A stretch of 19,174 nt of DNA from JBOFSQ01 sp051651625. Its GTDB lineage: Bacteria > Planctomycetota > Planctomycetia > Pirellulales > Thermoguttaceae. A program made the translations under genes and the position numbers. The notes beneath the pieces are model-generated. The model made no database searches. It saw nothing but the letters and a program-made list of their open reading frames with translations, and was not told the origin of the DNA. The DNA lies in the NCBI GenBank assembly GCA_051651625.1, contig JBOFSQ010000080.1, positions 1 through 19,174 on the forward strand, written 5' to 3'. Below are positions 13,137-19,174 of this stretch, piece by piece (positions within the stretch are counted from its first letter, which is position 1; the number at the start of each line of letters is the position of its first letter).

Positions 13137-16100
13137 GTGTTGGAACGGAATTCAAAAATCGTGTGTGGTCTCTCGGCAGTTGGTACTTGCTTCCTCCTGA
13201 CAGGAGCAACGTTTGGACAGATGGCGGCGTCCCCTGCGGGTGCTGCGTCTGCACCAGTTGTTCAGCAGGTCTCTGCTGTTGTTCCGGCTGTGTCACCGTC
13301 GGCTCCGTCGGCATCGGCGTTCGATGTTGACCGCGCCCTAACCGATGCACGCAAGGCAATCGCCGCACGCGACTTGTCGCTCGCCGAACGGATTCTGAAA
13401 TCCGTTGACGACTACACGGCGAAAACGTCGTTCAAGTTTCGTGACCAAGACGATCAGCCGCGGCACATCGCGCCGCTCTTGGAACAGTCCAAGAAACTTG
13501 CGGCGGAAGTACAAACGAACGGGGCGACCGAATCGTTTCGTCGCCAGTACGCACAGCTTGCACTGGTTCAGGCCGATGGCTTTTTGCGCAAAGGCGAACT
13601 CGAACTGGCACGTCAACTGACGCAAGAAGCGGCGGCTCAAAACATTCTTTTCAATGAAGCCGCACGCAAATCTGGACTCGAACCGCAAGTGATGTTCCAG
13701 CGGATTGAGGCCGCGCGCATCGCTCGTCAAACAGCTTCGACCGCAGTGTATCGTTCCAATGCCGATGCGACGCAAACACTACAAGTTCGTGACTACGAGT
13801 CGCGTTCGCCGCAGCTTGCACCGCAACTCGCTCCAGCGATTCCGAGCGAACAGTCACCGCTCGTCGATCGCGCACGTCAGGCGCAGCAGGCCGCAGTGCA
13901 GCAGGTTGCCACCGAAATTATGCAGCACATCTCCGACGCCCAGCGCATCACGCAAGAACGCGGCGATACCGATGAGTCGCTCCGTATACTTCGTCGCGCC
14001 AAGGAACGTCTCGCAGCCGCCAATCTCGACCCCGCAACACAAGCGAGTTTCAATCGCAACATCGACACCGCAATCCAAAACATCGAAGCCAGCGCGCAGC
14101 ACTACAGTGCGAGAACCGAACTTCAACAGGCCAACGAACAAGTTCTGCGTGAACGTCGCGCCGAACAAGAAGAGAACCTTGCAATTCAGCAAAAACTCAA
14201 GACGTATGTCGAAGAGTGCAACAAGTGTATCGAAGAAGAACGTTGGAACGACGCGGTCGTTATCGCCAAAAAGGCGCGTGACCTCGCGCCCGACGATCCG
14301 GTTACACACCAGTTGATTCTCGTCGCGCAGCTCACAAGCAGAACTCGTCGCTACGAACAGATCAAAGAACAAAAAGAAGAGGGTTTCGTCGAGGCGATGC
14401 TCAATGTTGACAAGACTTCGATCCCGTGGTCAGACAACGTTCCGATGCAGTTCCCCGACACTTGGGACGCCCTCAAAAAGCGGCGTGGAACGGAAGAGAT
14501 TACCAACAATCGCCCCGAATCGGAGCGTGAGATTCTGCGTCGGCTTGAGATGCCGGTCTCGCTCAATCTTGATCGGCCAACTCCGTTTGGTCAAGTCTTG
14601 CAGATGCTTCGTGCCCAGAGTGGTGTGCCGATCTTCCCGCAAGAAACGGACCTCCGCGCGATGGATGTCACCAGCGACACGCTCATCCGTTTCCCCGTGA
14701 ACAAAGAAGTGACTCTGCGAAGTGCGCTCAATCTCATTCTTGAACCGCTCGGACTCGCGTTCGTCGTCGAGAATGAAGTGCTCAACATCACGACCGCCGC
14801 GCGGAAAAATCGTGGTCGGATGTATCCAAAGGCCTATTATGTTGGTGACATTATTCACTCGGTCCCCAATTCAGACGGCTCGCATCCGCATAGTTTGGAG
14901 AGTGCGCATCAGCGCGGCGTTAGACTTGCCAACGAGACGATTGAGGCGATGCGGCGGCAAGGCTCTGAAGTGCAGTCGCCTGCCCCTGCTGGTCAACCAA
15001 TCGCCAGCAATAATACCACTACGCCCGATACCGTTCTCGCCCAAAACAGTGCTGGTTACACCAGTTTTGGAGCACCGGACGGCCAACTCGGCAAGAAGAA
15101 CGGATCGCAAGGTGGTGCGAACATTGGTGAGATCATCACGCTCATCGAAGAGATCGTCTATGCTGGTGTTGAAGAACTCGACGAAGTTTACAATCCGTAC
15201 CCGTATCAAAACAACGGCAGTCTCCTCATACGCACGACGGAAGACTACCATACTCAAATCGCTGACCTTCTAAGCCAGATGCGAAAGCTGTCTGACTTGC
15301 AGATCACGATTGAAGTCCGTTACGTTACGCTAGACGATTCTTATGCCGAAAAGATGGGTGTCGATTTTGATGTCAACATTCCGAATGGAGTCGCGCGTGG
15401 ACGGTTCAAAAGTCAGGGTGTGATCAACGCTCCAGCCCCGTCAACCAGTGATTACTTTGGTGGCAAAACGGTCGTTGGGATGAGTGCGGCGGACGGCCAA
15501 ATCTCCAGCAACTTTGACATCCCGATCAACCAAGGTAGTTATGCCCTCGCGCAACCAACGTTCGGTTCGGCGCAGGGGCTCACGTCGGCGGGAGCGTCAC
15601 TCGGTTTTGCGATTTTGAGTGACATTGAAACATACTTCTTCCTCTCCGCAGCACAAAACAACATCCGTAGTAACGTGATGCAGGCACCGAAGGTGACGAT
15701 CTTCAACGGACAGTATGGTTCGGTTAACGACACTACAACACGTCCATTCGTCACGAGCGTGTCTCCAGTTGTTAACGACTTTGCTGCTGCCTACCAGCCG
15801 GTTATAACGATGATCAATTCGGGGCAGATACTCAACGTGCAAGGCTCTGTCACAAGTGACCGTCGTTTCGTCAAGCTGACACTCAATCCGATTGTCACGG
15901 TTCTTGAGAAGGTCGAGACGTACAAGTATGTAGGTTCAGACGAGATCACCGAAGGCACTGAATCGTCTAAAAAAGGCGACAACAACGCTGCTGCATCGAC
16001 CGACGAGAAAAAAGAGAGTGTCACCCGTGCCCGTGTCAGTCAAGGCATCACCGTCCAGCAGCCGGTAGTCTCGCAGTTCAGCGTCAACACGACTGTTAGC

Positions 16101-16322
16101 GTTCCCGATGGTGGTACGATTGTTCTCGGTGGTATCAAGCGTCTATCTGAAGGACGCAGTGAGTACGGTACTCCGATGCTCAGCAAGATTCCGTACCTCA
16201 ATCGCCTATTCATGAACACCGCCGTTGGACGTGACACCTCTAGCGTGATGATGGTGGTGACACCACGAATCATCATCCAAGAAGAGGAAGAAGCGCAGCT
16301 CGGTTATACGCCGTCGCGGTAG
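13137..16322 (+). CDS. Large orphan secretin (GspD/PilQ superfamily)
   Basis: This 1061-residue protein begins with GTG, 6 bases after AAAGGAG. A signal sequence (about 1-28) leads into an Ala/Gln-rich, probably helical and TPR-like region (about 60-420). A secretin N-terminal domain follows (about 473-555: VSLNLDRPTPFGQVLQ, then TLRSALNLILEPLGLAF). After a low-complexity insert comes another N-domain-like segment (about 655-745), then the secretin pore domain (about 840-1046). That domain includes VMQAPKVTIFNG and the signature VPDGGTIVLGGIKRL at 989-1003. Secretins form gated outer-membrane rings for type II secretion, pili or related export. No ATPase, pseudopilin or pilotin gene adjoins it, so its system is encoded elsewhere or it acts alone. 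Its N-terminal extension is long for the family. It is the only plus-strand gene here. Confidence 0.9.
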   Translation: MLERNSKIVCGLSAVGTCFLLTGATFGQMAASPAGAASAPVVQQVSAVVPAVSPSAPSASAFDVDRALTDARKAIAARDLSLAERILKSVDDYTAKTSFKFRDQDDQPRHIAPLLEQSKKLAAEVQTNGATESFRRQYAQLALVQADGFLRKGELELARQLTQEAAAQNILFNEAARKSGLEPQVMFQRIEAARIARQTASTAVYRSNADATQTLQVRDYESRSPQLAPQLAPAIPSEQSPLVDRARQAQQAAVQQVATEIMQHISDAQRITQERGDTDESLRILRRAKERLAAANLDPATQASFNRNIDTAIQNIEASAQHYSARTELQQANEQVLRERRAEQEENLAIQQKLKTYVEECNKCIEEERWNDAVVIAKKARDLAPDDPVTHQLILVAQLTSRTRRYEQIKEQKEEGFVEAMLNVDKTSIPWSDNVPMQFPDTWDALKKRRGTEEITNNRPESEREILRRLEMPVSLNLDRPTPFGQVLQMLRAQSGVPIFPQETDLRAMDVTSDTLIRFPVNKEVTLRSALNLILEPLGLAFVVENEVLNITTAARKNRGRMYPKAYYVGDIIHSVPNSDGSHPHSLESAHQRGVRLANETIEAMRRQGSEVQSPAPAGQPIASNNTTTPDTVLAQNSAGYTSFGAPDGQLGKKNGSQGGANIGEIITLIEEIVYAGVEELDEVYNPYPYQNNGSLLIRTTEDYHTQIADLLSQMRKLSDLQITIEVRYVTLDDSYAEKMGVDFDVNIPNGVARGRFKSQGVINAPAPSTSDYFGGKTVVGMSAADGQISSNFDIPINQGSYALAQPTFGSAQGLTSAGASLGFAILSDIETYFFLSAAQNNIRSNVMQAPKVTIFNGQYGSVNDTTTRPFVTSVSPVVNDFAAAYQPVITMINSGQILNVQGSVTSDRRFVKLTLNPIVTVLEKVETYKYVGSDEITEGTESSKKGDNNAAASTDEKKESVTRARVSQGITVQQPVVSQFSVNTTVSVPDGGTIVLGGIKRLSEGRSEYGTPMLSKIPYLNRLFMNTAVGRDTSSVMMVVTPRIIIQEEEEAQLGYTPSR

Positions 16323-16346
16323 GAAAGTTTTGGGACACCACATTTC

Positions 16347-16400
16347 TAGGACGCATAGGCCCGATATGACGTGTAGGTCGTATCGGGCTTATGCGTCCTA
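16347..16400. terminator. Long hairpin between convergent secretin and lpxI genes
   Basis: Arms of 24 bases (16347-16370 and 16377-16400) pair with two mismatches that are G-U pairs in RNA, around a GTGTAG loop. Outer bases GGGACAC and GTGTCCC extend the symmetry. It lies 25 bases past the secretin stop and 24 bases past the lpxI stop, so it is well placed as a bidirectional terminator. The arm starts TAGGACGCATA, resembling the AGGACATATA steps of the 40-bp palindrome at 2870-2909, so both may belong to one repeat family. No T-run is present. Confidence 0.6.
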
Positions 16401-16423
16401 TGATGCTTGTGTCCCCTCGCGCT

Positions 16424-17350
16424 CTACACTCCCGGCCCGCCCGGTGGGAACTCTGGGAACGGCGATTCTTCAGACGCGATGTCGTCTTCGGTGACAGAGA
16501 CGACAACGATGTTGTGCAAGTCGGCGAAGTCGATTACTTCTTGCTTGTCGATGAAGATTGTTTTGTTCGACTCGATTGCCAAAACTTTGCCGCCAGATTC
16601 GACCATCGTTTGTAACGTCAGCAGTCCGAACGTCGGTACGTCGAAGCGCATGTCCTGCTGTGGCTTGGCGACCTTGACGACCGTGAAACCGCCCGCCGGA
16701 CAGAGTGCCCCCGCGCGACGAATGCACTCGTCGGTCCCTTCGATAGCTTCGATGGCGAGTGCGGCTTGCGTCTTGACGCATACGCTCTGTCCGATGTCGA
16801 GGCGTCCCATTTCTTTGGCGAGTCGCCAGCCGAAACAGATGTCTTTCCACTGCGCACGCGACGGGCCGCGGCGCGTAAGTTTTTGGCGTTTCACGAGAAG
16901 CTCCGGTGCAAAATCGGTTCCGGGAAGAAATGTAACACCCTCGCGCGCAAACGTCTCGACGATTTTCATCAGAAGCGTGTCGTCGCGGCAATCGTGCTTG
17001 AGGGCGATCCGTATTGAAAAGAACGTGCGAATAGTTAAGAAGTCTGGAAGCTGGCGGAAGATGACATACGGATCGAGAACGAGTCGCTTGTCGATCTTTC
17101 CAGCCATCATAACTTCGGTACAGTTGTTTTGCTTGAAGAAGCGTAGCGCACGCCCAAGTTTTCCGATCCCGACTGTGGTGTAAACATCACACAGCTCGCG
17201 GAGCGCAAGCTCGTCGGCGTGGTTGAGAACGCCAGCACAGCAAACACTGTAACCTTGCTCACGCAAAAACTTTGCGAGATAAACCGGATAACGCCCCCAG
17301 CCCGCAAACAGACCGACACGGCGTTGATTTGATGTTGTTATTGAGTTCAT
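16424..17350 (-). CDS. lpxI: UDP-2,3-diacylglucosamine pyrophosphatase, LpxI type
   Basis: This 308-residue protein belongs to the LpxI (DUF1009) family. It cleaves UDP-2,3-diacylglucosamine to lipid X and UMP in lipid A synthesis, on the cytoplasmic side. Typical features are VGLFAGWGRYPVYLAK at 12-27, the central AIEAIEGTDE at 199-208, and KVAKPQQDMRFDVPTFG at 226-242, which matches the conserved K..QD.R.D.P..G catalytic block. Length is slightly above the family norm because of an acidic, Pro/Gly-rich tail. The ATG at 17350 has no ribosome binding site. Immediately upstream lies a dispersed repeat, so the longer frame from 17413 is translated repeat. LpxI is one of three alternative enzymes for this step (LpxH, LpxI, LpxG) and implies a lipopolysaccharide outer membrane. 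Confidence 0.88.
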   Translation of the reverse strand: MNSITTSNQRRVGLFAGWGRYPVYLAKFLREQGYSVCCAGVLNHADELALRELCDVYTTVGIGKLGRALRFFKQNNCTEVMMAGKIDKRLVLDPYVIFRQLPDFLTIRTFFSIRIALKHDCRDDTLLMKIVETFAREGVTFLPGTDFAPELLVKRQKLTRRGPSRAQWKDICFGWRLAKEMGRLDIGQSVCVKTQAALAIEAIEGTDECIRRAGALCPAGGFTVVKVAKPQQDMRFDVPTFGLLTLQTMVESGGKVLAIESNKTIFIDKQEVIDFADLHNIVVVSVTEDDIASEESPFPEFPPGGPGV

Positions 17351-17377
17351 TTTTTGTAAGCGTAACCGAGCACACAA

Positions 17378-17638
17378 TAAGAACACGAAGCGTAAGCGAG
17401 TGCCCTGAATCACAACACGCCAATGGCAACCGTGAACATAACCGTTACTCCGGCGGAGTGATCGGTCTGTTCGATGTCTTCACTACCGGTCACTCCGAAA
17501 TCGGAGCACCCATTTCTGCGTTCACGCCTGCCACTTGGCACTCGCTTACGCTTCCCGCTCCGATTGGGCACTCGCTTACGCTTACCGCTCTGACTGGGCA
17601 CTCGCTTACGCTTCGTGTTCTTAATGCCCCGTCGGGGC
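17378..17638. repeat. Repeat block: 28-bp inverted arms, three 30-bp tandem units, GCCCC palindrome
   Basis: Perfect 28-bp inverted arms lie at 17378-17405 and 17596-17623 (GGGCACTCGCTTACGCTTCG plus 8 more bases in the right arm). Units starting GGCACTCGCTTACGCTT occur at 17537, 17567 and 17597, exactly 30 bases apart, with variable last 13 bases. Between the arms are hairpins ACTCCG/CGGAGT (17446-17458) and CTCCG/CGGAG (17492-17505). A GCCCCGTCGGGGC palindrome (17626-17638) closes the block just after the AsmA-like gene stop. The 310-base gap holds nothing else, and any lpxI promoter must lie within it. Confidence 0.8.
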
Positions 17639-17659
17639 AAATGCGGCAATGGAAACGTT

Positions 17660-18940
17660 TCAATTCCGTTTCGTCGCCGGTTCGGTTGGCAAGATTTGTA
17701 GTGCTTGTTTTGTCTGCGGTGTCCACGGGACTTGCGGTGCGGTCGGTGGGGTCAAGACCGCGAGGATTTCGCTGTACGGCGTCGGCTGTAGTGCGGGCGG
17801 AATGAGGAGCGACATCGTTCGCGCAGCGTCTTGCATGATGATACCGTTTTCGCTTGGTGCCTCAAACGTTGCGCCGCGCCTTGTGAGTTGATAACGAAGA
17901 CCGAACTGTTCAAACGGAACAATGCCGCCAACGTGATGCGACAAAAAATCTTCGGGAGTTGTGCGAAGTTGTAAGTTTGTGGCGAGGCGTCCGATGAGTT
18001 CGGTATCGAGCACGCCGCGGACGAGGTGAATCCAGCCCGTTGCGGAGACCAGTCCGCCGCGCCAGTGTGCCTCGCTCAAGTAGATTCCTTCGATGGTGCC
18101 GCTCACGCGGTAATTCGTAAACTGTTTCGCAAGCGTCTCAAGCGGAATGTTTCTCACCGTCGCCTCTTGCAGAAACAGACTCCAAAGCGGACGCTGCTGC
18201 TCTTCTTCCCACATCAATTCGCCGCGAAGCGTACCGACGAACCGGCTCTCCGAACCAGCGGCGTCGAGTGCTGGAACGAAGATCGAAAGTAACGACATCG
18301 GAATTGGCGACGTTGGCGTCGTTGTGAGGCTGACTCTGCTCCGCACCGTTGCGCTCGGTTTGAACGCACGATTCGCCGACCAAACAACCGCATCGGTTGC
18401 GGCGTCGTTCGCCATCGTGAATGTGCCGTCGAGCTGGTGTTCGTCTTCGGTGCGACTCGATTTCGCGCGAAACGACGTTAGACGCATCGTTGTCGGAAGC
18501 GTGTTAGGCGACTCGCGGATGATCTTGACTTCGCCGATGTTGACTTGCGTGGGCGTTGCCAATCCGCTACTGGACACAGCGAGAACGGTGTCTAGCGGTG
18601 AGGCCGCCGATTGAGAGACCGCACCGCGCGGGACGTTCCAAACCGCCGCCGCCGCACTGATGCGATACTCGCGTGACTTTGTCGTGACCTCTTCGATTTG
18701 TAACTGGTCAAACGTGAGACGCGACGCCGATGAGTCCTCGATGGTGAAGCGGTGAAACTTCACGGCGTTCGGACGAACGAACTCGACGCGACCAATCGTT
18801 GTGTTGATGCCGGTTTGTCTTCGGATTGTGTCTTCATAAAACCGCGCCGCAAGCGACGAATGACGCGCACCGATACACGCCACAACTACAAGCGTTGCTA
18901 TCGGGCCGAAAATCCAAAATAGGGTAAGTCGAAAAAACAC
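17660..18940 (-). CDS. AsmA-like membrane-anchored hypothetical protein
   Basis: The frame gives about 426 residues from a GTG at 18940. This start is chosen because it lies 23 bases after the upstream stop and opens directly on a membrane anchor (FFRLTLFWIFGPIATLVVVAC). ATGs further upstream (19144, 19063) would overlap the preceding gene heavily. No good ribosome binding site is visible, so the start is uncertain. After the anchor, TGINTTIGRVEFVRPNAVKF and following beta-rich segments resemble AsmA/DUF748-like periplasmic domains. The C-terminal part (about 290-380) has a second domain of similar style (YRVSGTIEGIYLSEAHWRGG). Such proteins are linked to lipid transport and outer-membrane assembly; that link is from the family and is not seen here. 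The assignment is by overall style only. Confidence 0.65.
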   Translation of the reverse strand: MFFRLTLFWIFGPIATLVVVACIGARHSSLAARFYEDTIRRQTGINTTIGRVEFVRPNAVKFHRFTIEDSSASRLTFDQLQIEEVTTKSREYRISAAAAVWNVPRGAVSQSAASPLDTVLAVSSSGLATPTQVNIGEVKIIRESPNTLPTTMRLTSFRAKSSRTEDEHQLDGTFTMANDAATDAVVWSANRAFKPSATVRSRVSLTTTPTSPIPMSLLSIFVPALDAAGSESRFVGTLRGELMWEEEQQRPLWSLFLQEATVRNIPLETLAKQFTNYRVSGTIEGIYLSEAHWRGGLVSATGWIHLVRGVLDTELIGRLATNLQLRTTPEDFLSHHVGGIVPFEQFGLRYQLTRRGATFEAPSENGIIMQDAARTMSLLIPPALQPTPYSEILAVLTPPTAPQVPWTPQTKQALQILPTEPATKRN

Positions 18941-18962
18941 GGCGTGGCGTACAGGTTTGGTT

Positions 18963-19174
18963 TTACAGCGAGCCGCCCATTGGGAAGCCGCGTGTCTTGC
19001 GTGGTGGTGCGAAACCTTCGGGGATCGGGTCGCCGGGTTTCCACGAGTTTTTCCACGAGTCATCTTCTGGCTCGTCCTTTGGCAATGTCGCCAGATGTGC
19101 GAGACGTTCGCGGACGGAGACGGTGAGGCGTTCGAGTTTCTCACGCTGTTCGGGTGTGAGCACCGCGAGGAGTT
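18963..19174 (-). CDS. 3' end of a gene: C-terminus of a hypothetical (Spy-like?) protein
   Basis: The frame is open to the window edge and ends in TAA at 18965-18963. It gives LLAVLTPEQREKLERLTVSV, then a charged stretch and a Pro/Gly-rich end (GFPMGGSL). A GTG at 19163 could serve as a start, but the upstream codons (LLAV) fit the common 'LxxVLTPEQRxKL' pattern of Spy/CpxP-like periplasmic proteins. The gene probably continues beyond the window. It precedes the AsmA-like gene by about 22 bases, which suggests an operon. The family guess is weak. Confidence 0.6.
   Translation of the reverse strand, partial: LLAVLTPEQREKLERLTVSVRERLAHLATLPKDEPEDDSWKNSWKPGDPIPEGFAPPRKTRGFPMGGSL

Noticed and set aside
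17537..17626. Three repeats at 30-bp spacing that could look like a CRISPR array
   Set aside because: The units are contiguous (17 conserved plus 13 variable bases) without separate spacers of usual length, there are only three, a partner copy is inverted, and no cas gene is present.
17410..17649. Minus-strand frame translating the repeats as KRKRVP units
   Set aside because: It is a translation of the 30-bp repeat and adjoining hairpins, without a ribosome binding site; not a credible gene.

Overview
The window looks like a chromosomal stretch of a Gram-negative bacterium, most likely a planctomycete or close relative (moderate confidence; no rRNA or other marker gene is present). The signs are an LpxI-type lipid A enzyme, a FadL-type outer-membrane protein, a very large orphan secretin, a YfbK-like von Willebrand protein fused to an anti-sigma-like N-terminus, and gaps packed with dispersed palindromic repeats. 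Every gene except the secretin is on the minus strand. There is no sign of a phage, plasmid, transposase or CRISPR array.

Layout: 1-371, start of a truncated gene and a small hypothetical gene. 440-3435, an ECF sigma factor followed by the anti-sigma/VWA protein, with a perfect 40-bp palindrome between them. 3534-3667, a cluster of four hairpins. 3700-6189, an RND/MMPL-type transporter carrying an in-frame dispersed repeat. 6366-7899, a complete tryptophan regulatory unit: promoter, leader peptide with three consecutive Trp codons, competing hairpins, intrinsic terminator, then trpB. 8047-11326, an NAD-dependent epimerase-like enzyme and a glutamine-dependent asparagine synthetase, separated by a symmetric repeat block. 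11542-12795, the FadL-like protein. 13137-16322 (plus strand), the secretin. 16424-17350, lpxI, convergent with the secretin. 17660-19174, an AsmA-like membrane-anchored protein behind the 3' end of another gene.

The genes do not form one pathway. Cell-envelope functions dominate (secretin, FadL, LpxI, RND transporter, AsmA-like protein), alongside amino-acid metabolism (trpB, asnB). The sigma/VWA pair is a likely signalling unit. The most interesting item is the trp attenuator ahead of a solitary trpB. The next is the repeat element read through as 48 codons inside the transporter gene. At least six repeat families occupy nearly every intergenic gap.
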